Positions 1 to 19,757 are shown, numbered from the stretch's first letter. The stretch is DNA of 64,000 nt from Deinococcus aestuarii (GCF_018863415.1 NZ_JAHKSN010000011.1:1-64000), one strand, 5' to 3'. Numbers and translations are program-made. The notes: generated by a model not told the origin, from the sequence alone.

Positions 1-121
1 CAACGTGACCTTCACGGTGGAGCTGATCAAGCCCATCGCCATGGAGGAGGGCCTGCGCTTTGCCATCCGTGAGGGTGGCCGCACCGTCGGCGCCGGCGTC
101 GTCACCAAGGTCCTGGAGTAA
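1..121 (+). CDS. tuf: Elongation factor Tu, C-terminal end (partial)
   Basis: Only the last 39 codons and the TAA stop are present; the reading frame begins at base 2 and the gene starts upstream of the window. The peptide ends with [20 protein letters not shown], the conserved end of EF-Tu domain III. EF-Tu is the GTPase that carries aminoacyl-tRNA to the ribosome. A strong hairpin terminator follows directly, and rpmG has its own promoter, so tuf is probably the last gene of its transcript. Confidence 0.95.
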   Translation, partial: NVTFTVELIKPIAMEEGLRFAIREGGRTVGAGVVTKVLE

Positions 122-145
122 GCTCGGGCACCTGCCAGAGTGACC

Positions 146-180
146 GGGGGAGGCTTGATCGGCCTCCCCCCCTTGTTTTA
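146..180 (+). terminator. Intrinsic terminator after tuf
   Basis: A 9-bp perfect stem (GGGGGAGGC at 146-154 with GCCTCCCCC at 162-170, 7-nt loop) is followed by a T-rich tail (TTGTTTTA). Confidence 0.85.
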
Positions 181-192
181 TCGGCCACAGGG

Positions 193-221
193 TGGACACC
201 CCCCTTCCAACTGCCTATACT
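193..221 (+). promoter_or_regulatory. Sigma-70-type promoter for rpmG-secE-nusG
   Basis: TGGACA at 193-198 and TATACT at 216-221 are separated by 17 bp, a near-consensus housekeeping promoter. The start point would lie near 228, leaving a leader of about 105 nt before rpmG. Confidence 0.8.
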
Positions 222-332
222 TCCAATGTTGCCCGCCCCAAGGCGGGCTTTTACCAGCGACCCCGGCCCCGACCGGCGGGCTGGGAGCACGGCTTTCGGC
301 CAAGGCCGGGGCCGCGCGAAAGGAGCACCAAC

Positions 333-500
<168 letters not shown>

Positions 501-504
501 GACC

Positions 505-539
505 GGGACCGGGCTGCTTTGATGGCCCGGCCAGGTCCC
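505..539 (+). other. Hairpin in the rpmG-secE gap
   Basis: GGGACC (505-510) pairs with GGTCCC (534-539), and GGGC (511-514) with GCCC (525-528), with a 5-nt bulge. There is no T tract, so it is not a standard terminator; an mRNA processing or stabilising structure is a guess. Confidence 0.4.
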
Positions 540-584
540 ACCTTCCTCTCCGCCTGAACGTGACGGCGGCAACCAGGTGAGCGG

Positions 585-764
585 ATGAAACTGATTCAGT
601 ACTTGCGGGACTCCCGCGCGGAACTGGCGCGTGTGACGTGGCCTACGCGGCAGGGCGTCATCGAGGGCACGCAGGCCGTCTTGATCTTCGTGGTCGCCCT
701 GACCCTGATCGTGTTCGCGATGGACTCCCTTTTCGGCGCGCTCGTGCGGGCGGTGCTGCCGTGA
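585..764 (+). CDS. secE: Preprotein translocase subunit SecE
   Basis: This 59-residue protein has the minimal SecE layout: a short amphipathic N-terminal part containing the conserved [11 protein letters not shown] motif, then one transmembrane segment (about residues 31-50). SecE stabilises SecY in the membrane channel for protein export. It is too short for ordinary ORF cut-offs. The start ATG at 585 follows GGTGAGCGG. The stop TGA overlaps the GTG start of nusG by 2 bases, which implies translational coupling. Position between rpmG and nusG is the classical secE location. Confidence 0.95.
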   Translation: MKLIQYLRDSRAELARVTWPTRQGVIEGTQAVLIFVVALTLIVFAMDSLFGALVRAVLP

Positions 765-1330
765 GCATCGAGTGGTACGCGGTGCACACCTACGTCGGTC
801 AGGAAGACCGCGTGGAGCAGCACCTGATGGAGCGCGCCCGGAAGCTCGGGATGCTCCACTCCAAGATTTTCCAGGTTCTCCAGCCCAAGGAAAAGGCGAT
901 GGAGTTGCAGGAGGGCGGCAAGAAGGTCGAGGTCGAGCGCAAGCTCTTCCCGGGCTACGTCTTCGTGCAGATGGACGTGGAAGACGACGATTCCCCGGGG
1001 GAACTCGGTGAGTCGTGGGAGGTCGTGCGCGGGACGAACGGCGTCACCGGTTTTGTCGGCACGGCAACCCGGCCGGTGCCCCTCTCGCCCGACGAGGTGC
1101 AGCGCCTGCTCGCCTCGGTGGGCGTGGCGGCGCAGCCCCAGGAGGAAGCGCCCCGCGTCAAGGTCAACCTCAAGCCGGGCGACATGGTTCGCGTGACGGG
1201 TGGACCTTTCGCCGATTTCAGCGGCGTGATCAGCGAGGTCAACGCCCCGCAGGCGAAGGTCAAGGTGCTCGTGAGCATCTTCGGCCGCGAGACGCCCGTC
1301 GAACTCGACTTCGCGCAGGTCGCCAAGTAG
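761..1330 (+). CDS. nusG: Transcription termination/antitermination protein NusG
   Basis: The 189-residue protein has an N-terminal NGN domain (starts [25 protein letters not shown] near residue 65-75) and a C-terminal KOW domain (about residues 135-165, [18 protein letters not shown]). NusG binds RNA polymerase and links it to Rho or the ribosome. I chose GTG at 761 because it begins exactly where the family N-terminus begins and overlaps the secE stop (GTGA). The frame is open further upstream, but that part is a secE shadow. It is the last gene before a new promoter. Confidence 0.95.
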   Translation: MSIEWYAVHTYVGQEDRVEQHLMERARKLGMLHSKIFQVLQPKEKAMELQEGGKKVEVERKLFPGYVFVQMDVEDDDSPGELGESWEVVRGTNGVTGFVGTATRPVPLSPDEVQRLLASVGVAAQPQEEAPRVKVNLKPGDMVRVTGGPFADFSGVISEVNAPQAKVKVLVSIFGRETPVELDFAQVAK

Positions 1331-1345
1331 GTCGGCGGGGCGGGG

Positions 1346-1374
1346 TTGGCAGCCTTGCCCCGGACCTGTAGACT
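1346..1374 (+). promoter_or_regulatory. Promoter for rplK-rplA
   Basis: TTGGCA (1346-1351) and TAGACT (1369-1374) are spaced 17 bp, with TG just before the -10. The predicted leader of about 115 nt before rplK could hold an L1 autoregulatory target, which is known in other bacteria but not demonstrated here. Confidence 0.7.
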
Positions 1375-1495
1375 TGCAAAGTTGCCGCAGTGGTGGCCCC
1401 AGGGCTTTCCGACTGCGGAACTTAGCGCCCGCACCCCGCCCCTCCCTGTGCCCAATGGGACGGAGAGACGCCGGGGGAGCTAAGGAGGAAACAGC

Positions 1496-2621
<1,126 letters not shown>

Positions 2622-2662
2622 TTTCCACGGGGAGGGAGGAGACCACAGGCCCCTTTCTCCCC

Positions 2663-2814
2663 TATACTCCTTCGGCACCCCGGTGCGCTTCTTGCACCTT
2701 CTTCAAATGGCACCGTAGACAGCGGGGACCGCAGCCAGGTTTAAATATCCCGCCGAGTTGTCAGGGCGTGACAAGCGCACCTGAACTTGTTCACCACACA
2801 GGAGGTCTTCAAGC
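2663..2814 (+). promoter_or_regulatory. Promoter -10 and structured leader of rplJ-rplL
   Basis: TATACT (2663-2668) is a good -10, but the -35 region is weak. The following leader of about 145 nt contains several short inverted repeats: GCACC/GGTGC around 2675-2686, TTGTCA/TGACAA at 2758-2774 and the 12-bp palindrome TGAACTTGTTCA at 2782-2793. A folded L10-L7/L12 autoregulatory leader is expected from other bacteria; the specific fold here is inferred. Confidence 0.5.
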
Positions 2815-3318
<504 letters not shown>

Positions 3319-3367
3319 ACGCACCACTCTTCCCCAGTTCCAAAAATTCAGTCCAGGAGGACTCACC

Positions 3368-3738
<371 letters not shown>

Positions 3739-3762
3739 TCCCCACCCCCACCGGGAGTGCAG

Positions 3763-3790
3763 CCCCCAGCCGCAAGGTCGGGGGTTTTTC
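3763..3790 (+). terminator. Intrinsic terminator after rplL
   Basis: The stem CCCCCAGCC (3763-3771) pairs with GGTCGGGGG (3776-3784) with one A-C mismatch, has a GCAA tetraloop and is followed by TTTTTCTT. It closely matches the terminator after the cold-shock gene at 4262. Confidence 0.85.
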
Positions 3791-3944
3791 TTGGCCCACC
3801 CGCTCAGTGTGATCTGGCACACTACTCTGGCGGGGGAAGGCAGTCATATTAAGGTGGTTATTTTCCCAGGAAGTTCCTAGAAGAGGCGCGGTTGGGTAAA
3901 CAGCCAACCCGTCCTTTTTGGCTGGGGATGACGAGGAGTCGAGC

Positions 3945-4238
3945 ATGGCAGTAGGCAGAGTGAAGTGGTTTAACGCGGAAAAGGGTTACGGATTCATCGA
4001 GACGGAAGGCAGCCCCGACGTGTTCGCGCATTTCAGCGCGATCCAGGCCCAGGGCTTCAAGAAGCTCAACGAGGGCGATGAGGTCGAGTTCGAGATCGAG
4101 CCCGGCCAGCGCGGCAAGGGCCCCCAGGCCAAGAACATCGTCGTGACCAAGGCGGCCCCGGCGAGCGACAGCAGTGGGAGCTCCGGCGGCGGCTACAGCA
4201 GCCGTCCCCCCCGCCGCGACCGCGACGACCGCTGGTAA
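3945..4238 (+). CDS. Cold-shock domain protein (CspA family)
   Basis: This 97-residue protein has one cold-shock OB fold (residues 1-70) with RNP1-like KGYGFIET and RNP2-like VFAHFSAI, then a Ser/Gly/Arg-rich tail ([13 protein letters not shown]). Such proteins bind single-stranded RNA and DNA and act as RNA chaperones. I chose ATG at 3945, which starts [10 protein letters not shown] as in the family and has GAGGAG upstream; an earlier in-frame ATG at 3918 would add non-family residues. The gap before it (from 3791) is about 150 nt, compatible with a long leader, but I could not fix a promoter. Confidence 0.93.
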   Translation: MAVGRVKWFNAEKGYGFIETEGSPDVFAHFSAIQAQGFKKLNEGDEVEFEIEPGQRGKGPQAKNIVVTKAAPASDSSGSSGGGYSSRPPRRDRDDRW

Positions 4239-4261
4239 GCGGAGAAGCGAGCAAGTTCAAG

Positions 4262-4290
4262 CCCCCAGCCGCGAGGTTGGGGGTTTTGTT
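4262..4290 (+). terminator. Intrinsic terminator after the cold-shock gene
   Basis: A 9-bp stem (CCCCCAGCC 4262-4270 with GGTTGGGGG 4275-4283), a GCGA tetraloop and a TTTTGTT tail. On the other strand its edge touches the end of the Imm22-like pseudogene. Confidence 0.85.
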
Positions 4291-4728
4291 ATGCCGGGCG
4301 GTAGAGGACGTGAAGGGTGTCCACGAGCTTGAACACCGTCTCCCCTCCTGACCTCTCCGTGAGGCATGGGGGGACGGGCGTTTGGAGCTGACCACTCTTC
4401 ACCTGCTCCTCCAGTTACGATGTAGAGGCCATTCCATTCGCCAGCGGGGAATCTGGGTAAAGCCTGCTCATCTAGCGTGTGCCAAGTCTCTGCTGCCTCC
4501 AACAAGAGTTCTCGTGCAAGACGACCGAAATGTATTTCGGCAAAGTCTTCGTCGTACCAGCCAAGCCGAAACGCGGAGGCAAAGGGCGAGAGCACCACTT
4601 CGCCGTCCTCGTCGTAGGTGAACCCCAGGCTGTTATGGAGCGTCTGTCCCCAGGCTGTTATGGAGCGTCTGTTCGTCTGGAGCCTCGACAATCCATAAGG
4701 TCACCACTTCCGGCTGATACAGGCTCAC
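4289..4728 (-). pseudogene. Degraded Imm22-like immunity protein gene
   Basis: Read from GTG at 4728, the frame gives VTLWIVEAPDEQTLHNSLG and stops after about 31 codons, because a 25-bp unit is duplicated in tandem (4623-4672). Ignoring one copy restores a continuous frame with FTYDEDGEV, SPFASAFRLGWYDEDFAEI and EWNGLYIVT, which resembles the Imm22 immunity family of polymorphic toxin systems (established motif pattern YDEDF.E; family assignment from memory). A second +1 shift near 4405-4415 is needed to reach a plausible end, VFKLVDTLHVLYRPA, stopping at 4289. The GTG overlaps the stop of the upstream TPR gene (GTGA), so the original gene was coupled to it. No toxin gene is adjacent. Confidence 0.6.
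4623..4672. repeat. 25-bp tandem duplication (2 copies)
   Basis: The unit at 4623-4647 is repeated exactly at 4648-4672. Its length is not a multiple of three, so it shifts the reading frame of the immunity-like gene. Confidence 0.95.
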
Positions 4729-5516
4729 CTCAGCTCCCGCCGCAGACCCGCCGCCATCTGGAACCACTCGCGCTCCTGGCGGCGATAGAGATTGGTGGCC
4801 CGGCGTTCTGTTTTTTCAAGCTGGTCGAGAATCTGCCGGGCCTCGTCCCGCCTCCCCTGCTTTAGGAGGAAGGCGGCGTAGCGGGCGCGTGGTTCCTCCG
4901 TCGTGGCGGCGGTCATGGCGTCGCGGTAGGTCCCGTCGGCCTCGGCGGTTTTGCCCTGGGCCTCCTGCGCCTGCGCGAGCAGGGTCAGGCTGCGGGTGCG
5001 GGTGGCGGCACTTGTCTTGAGGTCTACCCGATTGAGCAGCTTTTCGGCGGCGGCAGCGTTTCCCCGCGCGAGTTCGAGTTCGGCGCTGGTCAGCAGCACG
5101 ACCGGATCGTCGGCATAGATGCCGTTCAGGAGTGGCTGGAGGCTGGCCTGCGCCTCGTCGGGTCGCCCCGCACGGGCCTGAAGCGCGGCCAGATCGGCCC
5201 TGTTGGCGAGGGTGTCGCTCTCGGCGAGTTCCGCCTGCGCCTCCCGGATGCGGGTGTCGAGCGGCTTGATCGCCTCCAGACCCGCCCCCAGCGCGGCCCC
5301 GGCCCGGCGCCCGCTGCCCCGCAGGGTGGGCAGGAACTCCAGAAAAAAGTAGATCAGCACGCCCAGAAATCCGCCCACGAACAGACTGAACCCCAGCACG
5401 GCGATCCAGATGACCCCCCGCCGGGTGACGATGGCGTGGACCAGAAAAATGACGTTCAGAATGGTAAAAACGGTGAACAACCAGGGCGCCTGGTTGAAGA
5501 TGGCGAACGGATTCAT
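4725..5516 (-). CDS. Membrane-anchored TPR protein, unknown function
   Basis: The 263-residue product has two predicted transmembrane segments near the N-terminus (about residues 12-30 and 35-60), an LRGSGRRAGAALGAG linker, then Ala-rich helical repeats of TPR type (ADLAALQARAGRPDEAQ; RYAAFLLKQGRRDEARQIL). It is likely an inner-membrane protein with a cytoplasmic protein-binding repeat domain. No enzyme motif is visible. A TACCAT hexamer lies 5 nt before the ATG, suggesting a leaderless mRNA. It overlaps the start of the Imm22-like pseudogene by 4 nt. Confidence 0.75.
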   Translation of the reverse strand: MNPFAIFNQAPWLFTVFTILNVIFLVHAIVTRRGVIWIAVLGFSLFVGGFLGVLIYFFLEFLPTLRGSGRRAGAALGAGLEAIKPLDTRIREAQAELAESDTLANRADLAALQARAGRPDEAQASLQPLLNGIYADDPVVLLTSAELELARGNAAAAEKLLNRVDLKTSAATRTRSLTLLAQAQEAQGKTAEADGTYRDAMTAATTEEPRARYAAFLLKQGRRDEARQILDQLEKTERRATNLYRRQEREWFQMAAGLRRELR

Positions 5517-5521
5517 ACCTG

Positions 5522-5527
5522 ATGGTA
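5522..5527 (-). promoter_or_regulatory. Leaderless -10 for the TPR membrane protein
   Basis: TACCAT on the minus strand ends 5 nt before the ATG at 5516. Confidence 0.45.
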
Positions 5528-5623
5528 CGGCCTGACCTGCGTGGCGGTTCCAGAAGGGGCGTCCCAGGGCACGAAAAACCGTGGAGAATCTGGAGAGAAG
5601 AGCACCGTCGGATGCGGAGGGGC

Positions 5624-5653
5624 TTGACAGCCCGGATAGTCAGGGTCTATACT
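5624..5653 (+). promoter_or_regulatory. rpoB-rpoC promoter
   Basis: TTGACA (5624-5629), 18-bp spacer and TATACT (5648-5653): close to consensus. The gene-free stretch 5517-5832 holds this promoter and a leader of about 170 nt; no other gene or RNA was recognised there. Confidence 0.85.
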
Positions 5654-5832
5654 CCCTGGTCGCCAGCCATGATGGGCCGGACAGGAGACCCTTGCAGGCA
5701 CGAGTTCTTCCCTTTTTGGACTCCTCAATTTAGCACTTTTCTTCAGGGACACGGCCGGAGTGGCTGGGGTCCCGCCTGCGCCGTTCTCTGCCCCGGGGCG
5801 GCACAGGGCATCACCCTGGGCGCGAGGTGTGA

Positions 5833-9291
<3,459 letters not shown>

Positions 9292-9306
9292 GGCGCTGAC
9301 GCCTCC

Positions 9307-9347
9307 GTCTGAGGGCCGAGAAGCCGACAGCCCCAGAGCCCTCAGAC
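9307..9347 (+). other. Perfect hairpin between rpoB and rpoC
   Basis: GTCTGAGGGC (9307-9316) is exactly complementary to GCCCTCAGAC (9338-9347) with a 21-nt loop and no T tract. It would form a 10-bp stem in the rpoBC mRNA, perhaps an RNase III site or stabiliser (inference). Confidence 0.6.
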
Positions 9348-9384
9348 TCCCCAGCAACAACAAGCCTCTCTCACAGGAGAAGCC

Positions 9385-14025
<4,641 letters not shown>

Positions 14026-14043
14026 GCGCGTCTGAGCTTCTTG

Positions 14044-14073
14044 ACCCCCACTCGGAGACGGGTGGGGTTTTTG
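14044..14073 (+). terminator. Terminator after rpoC
   Basis: CCCCAC (14046-14051) pairs with GTGGGG (14062-14067), extended by TC/GG pairs, followed by TTTTTGCTTT. Confidence 0.8.
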
Positions 14074-14106
14074 CTTTGGTGAGGCAGCCCGGCAACAACC
14101 GTTCGG

Positions 14107-14958
14107 CTACCGAAGGAGGGGATTGGCGGGTTCAGGGGTGACTGACGCATAGATCGGTGTACATTCTTCCATCACCAGCTCCAGCGCCTCATCCTCTGCC
14201 CGCTCCGCTGCGGTGTCGCCCCGAGCCTCCAAAGTCAGATGGGTCGCGCCCGCCACCCGTACCGCTCCACAGACCGAGAGCAAGAGGGCCCGCCTTAATC
14301 CGGTGTCTCTTGCGTCGGGGCGCACCCCCGGGGTTTCGAGCGCGGCTTGCTCGCCATGCAGCGAGGCCCGGCAGATACCGACAGGCACGCCCGAGCCGTC
14401 GTAGGCCAGACGACCCAGCGTGTCGTCGGAGCCGCCAAAGTCAGGCTGCACTGCCAGGGCAGTGACATGGGTATGCCCGATGCGGTCGGAGTAGGTCTGC
14501 TGGGCGGCCCAACGATCTTCCAGGTGGCCGACTTCCGACAACGGAACAATGCTGAACCCGTCCGGCACGACAGGGGGCACAGACGGGAGGGAGCCAGTCA
14601 TCCGCGTGTAGGCACTGACCGGGTGCAGACCAACCATGTTGAGTGCCTCCTCGGGGAGCAGATGGGCCTCAGCGTAGGCATAGAGGTGGCGCTCGGTCGC
14701 CAGGGCAGCCCGGATCAGCGCCACGACCGTCTCGTGTTGCACCGGGCCGGGGAAGGCACCCCCCATCACCTCCGCCCCGTGTGCAGGCGAGGGACGTAAC
14801 CCGACGGCGCCCACGGCTTGCCGAGTGCCGTCCTGTGCAATCCAGGCGGCAGTCATCTGGGCTGTCATTTCCTCGAAATCCTGCTCACTGCACCTATAGA
14901 GGAGAGCGAAGACGGGTAGCGCCGTCAGAGGCTTGACGTTGACGAGATGAAGGGGCAC
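14107..14958 (-). CDS. GNAT-like acetyltransferase-fold protein
   Basis: The 283-residue protein has a C-terminal segment with the GNAT pattern VGICRASLHGEQAALETPGV, then DTGLRRALLLSV (acyl-CoA binding helix position) and HLTLEARGDT. The N-terminal half looks like a second, degenerate GNAT-type domain. Substrate unknown. GTG at 14958 was chosen because the minus-strand hexamer TAGCCT ends 6 nt before it, the leaderless pattern seen at many genes here. It converges on rpoC. Confidence 0.6.
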   Translation of the reverse strand: MPLHLVNVKPLTALPVFALLYRCSEQDFEEMTAQMTAAWIAQDGTRQAVGAVGLRPSPAHGAEVMGGAFPGPVQHETVVALIRAALATERHLYAYAEAHLLPEEALNMVGLHPVSAYTRMTGSLPSVPPVVPDGFSIVPLSEVGHLEDRWAAQQTYSDRIGHTHVTALAVQPDFGGSDDTLGRLAYDGSGVPVGICRASLHGEQAALETPGVRPDARDTGLRRALLLSVCGAVRVAGATHLTLEARGDTAAERAEDEALELVMEECTPIYASVTPEPANPLLR

Positions 14959-14964
14959 CGGCAG

Positions 14965-14970
14965 AGGCTA
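14965..14970 (-). promoter_or_regulatory. Leaderless -10 of the GNAT-like gene
   Basis: TAGCCT, 6 nt before GTG at 14958. Confidence 0.5.
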
Positions 14971-14993
14971 CCCCGTGCGACACCGCATGGTAG

Positions 14994-15527
14994 TCACACC
15001 TCGCGCACCACCTTCTCCGCCTCATCGCTGTAGAGGGTGGCGTAGTGCTGCCCGAGGTTGACAAGGAACTGCATCTCCTCGTGCGTCGTCCGCGCACTCA
15101 GCCGCGTCTCGAAGCTCAACAGCAGCGCCCCATAAGCGAGAGACGCCGCGCCCAGGATGGCGAGGACCACTGGGGCAGGGCCGAACCTCGCGCCGAAGAG
15201 TGCCCCCGAGCCGATCAGGATGCTCGTCAGCACCAGTAGGGCGACCGCCACGTACAGCGCCGTCATCGCCCGCTGGATGATACGGCTGCGGCGGGCCAGC
15301 CGGGGCAACTGGCGGATGATCATGCGCTTTTCCTCGCGCGCCAGAGGTTCTTGCTGCCCGTCCTCGCTGACGAGCACCTTGAAGCGGGCGGTCAGGTGCC
15401 GCACCCGGTCGGTGGTGCGCCCCAGCCGTGTACTCGTGCTCATCAGCAGGGTGCCCGCGCCGCTGATCAGCACGGCGGGGGTGATCATCGCCGCGAGGAC
15501 GCTGAGGGTGGAGTCGGGCGCTGCCAT
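14994..15527 (-). CDS. DUF2721 membrane protein
   Basis: The 177-residue protein has an N-terminal hydrophobic segment (about 8-30), a basic charged middle ([33 protein letters not shown]) and two further membrane segments (about 88-108 and 117-140). This layout fits DUF2721, a family of uncharacterised bacterial membrane proteins. I chose ATG at 15527, where the family-like MAAPDSTLSVLAAMITPAVL begins and where TACCCT lies 6 nt upstream; longer upstream extension is a shadow of rlmN. It is divergent from rlmN. Confidence 0.75.
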   Translation of the reverse strand: MAAPDSTLSVLAAMITPAVLISGAGTLLMSTSTRLGRTTDRVRHLTARFKVLVSEDGQQEPLAREEKRMIIRQLPRLARRSRIIQRAMTALYVAVALLVLTSILIGSGALFGARFGPAPVVLAILGAASLAYGALLLSFETRLSARTTHEEMQFLVNLGQHYATLYSDEAEKVVREV

Positions 15528-15533
15528 AGCTTC

Positions 15534-15539
15534 AGGGTA
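15534..15539 (-). promoter_or_regulatory. Leaderless -10 of the DUF2721 gene
   Basis: TACCCT, 6 nt before ATG at 15527. Confidence 0.5.
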
Positions 15540-15635
15540 GGGCGGACGGGAAAGTGGGTGGGGGACGTTGCTTGCACGTCCGGACATCCGTCCCCCAAGG
15601 TGCATCTGACCCTCCCCCCGCCCGTGTCCGGACGG

Positions 15636-15641
15636 TAGACT
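15636..15641 (+). promoter_or_regulatory. Leaderless -10 of rlmN
   Basis: TAGACT, 6 nt before ATG at 15648; no clear -35. Confidence 0.6.
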
Positions 15642-15647
15642 CTCCTG

Positions 15648-16685
<1,038 letters not shown>

Positions 16686-16900
16686 CGTCCCAACCCCAGC
16701 TCCCGACGTGCCTTCCGTGACCGGGGGGCACATTTTTCTTGGCCCGGCGGCCCAAAAGACCGGGGGAGACGGCTCCCGCCCAGCACAACCATTGCCCTGC
16801 CGTGGAACAATTACGGCGCCCAGCGCCCACACCGCGAGTAAGGGTTCAGAAAGAGCCGCGTCGTTACGATTCCCCCGTTCCCCCGTACAGGAGGCCCCCG

Positions 16901-18526
16901 GTGACTCAACCTACCCCCCTTGTGCTGCTCAGCCTCTTGCTGGCCGCCACCCCCGCCGCCTCGGCACAGACGCTGGTCGAGACCTCGACTGCGGTCTCCG
17001 TGCAGAACACGTTGATGCAGACGGGCACCCCCGCCGCCCCCCGTGTTCCGGCCATGCCCATCCCACCGGCCCCCACCACGGCACCCTCCCCGACTGCCCC
17101 GGCGGCCACCACTCCGCCCACCGCACCCGTCGCCCCCTTCACTCCGGCCCAAGTCGCCGCGCTCGGGCAGGCGCAGGCGGCGCTGCGCGGCGGGCAGCTC
17201 GGGCAGGCGCGCACCCTGTTCGAGCGGCTGATCGCGCAGAATTACGCGCAGCCGGAGCCACACTTCGGGCTGGGCCTGACGCTGTTTGCGCAAAACGACC
17301 TGCGCGGCGCGGCCTTCGAGTTCACGCAGCTCATGGCCCTGGCACCGGGCCGCTACGAGGGGCCGTATAACCTGGGGGTCATCGCCACCCGTGAGGGACG
17401 CCACGCCGAGGCGCTGAAGTTCTACGGCGAGGCGGCCCATCTGGCGCGCGGCAAGGCGGGCACGGCCACCGTGCGGCAGGTGCTGGGGGCCCTGGCCGCC
17501 GAGCAGACCCGCGCCGGGGACTTCACGGGACTGGGCGCCACCCTCGCCGAGGTCGCCGCCCTCGACCCGAGCGACGTGGACGCGCAGTTCCGGCTGGCGC
17601 AGGCCCGGACGCTCGCGGGGCAGGGCGCCCTGGCGCTGCCGGGGGCCTACGCCGTCTTGCAGCGGCAACCCGCCCATCTGGACGCCGCGCTCCTCGTCGC
17701 CGACATCTACGTGGCGCAGGGCCTGTCCAGCCGGGCGGTGCGCGAACTCGACGCGGCGGCCGGGCGGGTGACCCGGGGGGAGGACCGCGCCAGACTTCTG
17801 CTGCGCAAGGCGGACGTACTGGCGACTTCCGGTGACGCGCGCGGGGCCGTCCTCGCCGCGCAGGAGGCGACCCGGGCGGATACGCGGAGCGCCGCCGCCT
17901 TCGCCCGACTGGCCGAGCTGCGGACCGTGAGGGGGGACCGCTCCGGGGCGCTGACGGCCTCCCAGAGCGCCGTCCGGCTCGCGCCGAAGAATGCGGGGTA
18001 CCGCGCCAGCCTGGCCGCCCTGCGGCTCGCGCTGGGGCAGTATGCCGACGCGGCGCGGGACGCTGCCCAGGCCCTACGCCTGAGCCCCGACCCCGCCACC
18101 CTCGCCCGCGCCCAGTTCGTGCAGGGGCTCGCCGCCTACCGCCAGGGGCAGTACGGCCCGGCGCGCGCCGCCCTGCGCTCCAGCGCCCTGGGGGCCCCCA
18201 GCGCCGACACGTTCCTGTGGCTGGGCCTGAGCGCCTACGCCCAGAAGGACTACGCGGGCGCCGCCACGGCCCTGGGCGAGAGCGTGCGGCTCGACCCCAC
18301 CCCCACCGCGCGCCAGAATCTCGCCTCGGCGCTCCTCGCGTCCGCCCGTTACCCGGAGGCCGAGGCGGTGCTGCGCGGATTGGTCGGTGAACAGCCGAAG
18401 AACAACGAGGCCTGGTACCTGCTCGGCCTCGCACAGCGTGCCCAGACCCGCGAGGCGGAGGCCCGGCAGTCGCTGAAGACCGCCGCGAACCTCGGCAACG
18501 CCCGGGCGCAGGGGGCCCTGAAATGA
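16901..18526 (+). CDS. Exported TPR-repeat protein
   Basis: The 541-residue product starts with a signal peptide (VTQPTPLVLLSLLLAATPAASA, cleavage after about residue 22), then a Pro/Ala/Thr-rich linker to about residue 85, and about a dozen tetratricopeptide-like helical repeats (for example FGLGLTLFAQNDLRGAAFEF; YRASLAALRLALGQYADAAR). It should be a periplasmic or envelope scaffold. I chose GTG at 16901 because it has AGGAGG upstream and begins the signal peptide. The stop overlaps the next ATG by 4 nt (ATGA). Confidence 0.75.
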   Translation: MTQPTPLVLLSLLLAATPAASAQTLVETSTAVSVQNTLMQTGTPAAPRVPAMPIPPAPTTAPSPTAPAATTPPTAPVAPFTPAQVAALGQAQAALRGGQLGQARTLFERLIAQNYAQPEPHFGLGLTLFAQNDLRGAAFEFTQLMALAPGRYEGPYNLGVIATREGRHAEALKFYGEAAHLARGKAGTATVRQVLGALAAEQTRAGDFTGLGATLAEVAALDPSDVDAQFRLAQARTLAGQGALALPGAYAVLQRQPAHLDAALLVADIYVAQGLSSRAVRELDAAAGRVTRGEDRARLLLRKADVLATSGDARGAVLAAQEATRADTRSAAAFARLAELRTVRGDRSGALTASQSAVRLAPKNAGYRASLAALRLALGQYADAARDAAQALRLSPDPATLARAQFVQGLAAYRQGQYGPARAALRSSALGAPSADTFLWLGLSAYAQKDYAGAATALGESVRLDPTPTARQNLASALLASARYPEAEAVLRGLVGEQPKNNEAWYLLGLAQRAQTREAEARQSLKTAANLGNARAQGALK

Positions 18527-19757
18527 CCCGCGCGTCCGGGAAAGCCCGCCGCTGGCCCGACGTGCTGATCGGCCTGCTGGTGGTGCTGCTGCTCGGCGGC
18601 TTCGCCTTCCTCCTCGTCGGCCAGCGTCCCCAGCCGGTGGCGCAGGCCCCCACCCCGGCGACCCCGCCCGCCACCGAGCCGGCCCCCGAACCCATCACAA
18701 TTCCCACCGCGCCAGGCAGCGACGCGACCGGGAGCATCCCCGCACCCGTCACGCCTTCCACCTCCCCCGGGGAGGCGGGCGAGGCCGCTCCGGCCACGAC
18801 GGGAACCACTCCCCCCGTGACCGACGAGAACACGGGCACCCCCGCCGACGCGCCGACGACCACACCGGACACGGCCACTGCGGGCGCGCAGAACAACGAC
18901 CCCGCACCGACCACAGAGATTCCTGTGGTTCCGGCCGCGCCCATCGAGCAGGCTCCCCCGGCGGGCGCCACGGCGACGAATCCCGCGCAGAGCGAGCCGG
19001 CCGACCCCCCCCCCTCCACGCCGCCGCCCGCCGCGACCACGGTCACGCCTCCCCCCTCGGCCGCGCCGGTCGCCACGAGCGAGCGGCGCACGCCCCTGCG
19101 CAGCGACTACCGGGTCAGCCTGGGCTCGTTCGCCACGCGGCGCACGGCCGAGCGCCTCACCGAGGGTGTGCGCGACCTGGGATACACCGTCTATCCCATC
19201 GACCTGGGTGATCAGGTGGTGGCACAGATCGGCCCCTTCCCGGACGAGGCGACCGCCCGCCGGGCCCTGGCGGATATCCGGCGGGCTTACCCGGGAGCCG
19301 TTCTCTATCCGCCCCGGGGACGCAGCCTGCGGGGCGACACGGCCGAGCCCACCCCTTCCCCGGCCCCCGCCGCACCGGACACGAACCGTCCCGCGGCGAC
19401 CGCTCCCACCTCAGCCGCACCTGCGCTGGTTCCTGACTCCCCCGCTCCCCCCGAGGCGATCCCCGCTCCCACCCCCGCCCCGAGCACGCCCACCCCGCCC
19501 ACCCCGCCCGCCGCTGCCGAGCCCAAGGCGAGCGTCCCGGCGGCGAGTGCTCCCGTGTACCTCCAACTGGGGGCTTTCGACCAGGTGGAGAGCGCGCAAA
19601 CCCTCGTGGCGGAGCTGCGGCGGGAAGGCTACACGCCTACCGTGAACGCTCCCGACGGGCGCAAGGTCACCGTGCTGGTCGGCCCGTTCAGCGGCACGGC
19701 CCTCACGAACGCCGAGACGAACCTCGCGGCGCAGGGCCACGACTTCTTCCGGGTGCG

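Noticed and set aside
505..539. A tRNA-like fold between rpmG and secE
   Set aside because: No anticodon arm or T-arm consensus; only a hairpin.
2782..2793. TGAACTTGTTCA in the rplJ leader as a second copy of the fad operator
   Set aside because: The half sites differ in spacing and it lies in a ribosomal leader, so I treat it as part of RNA structure or chance.
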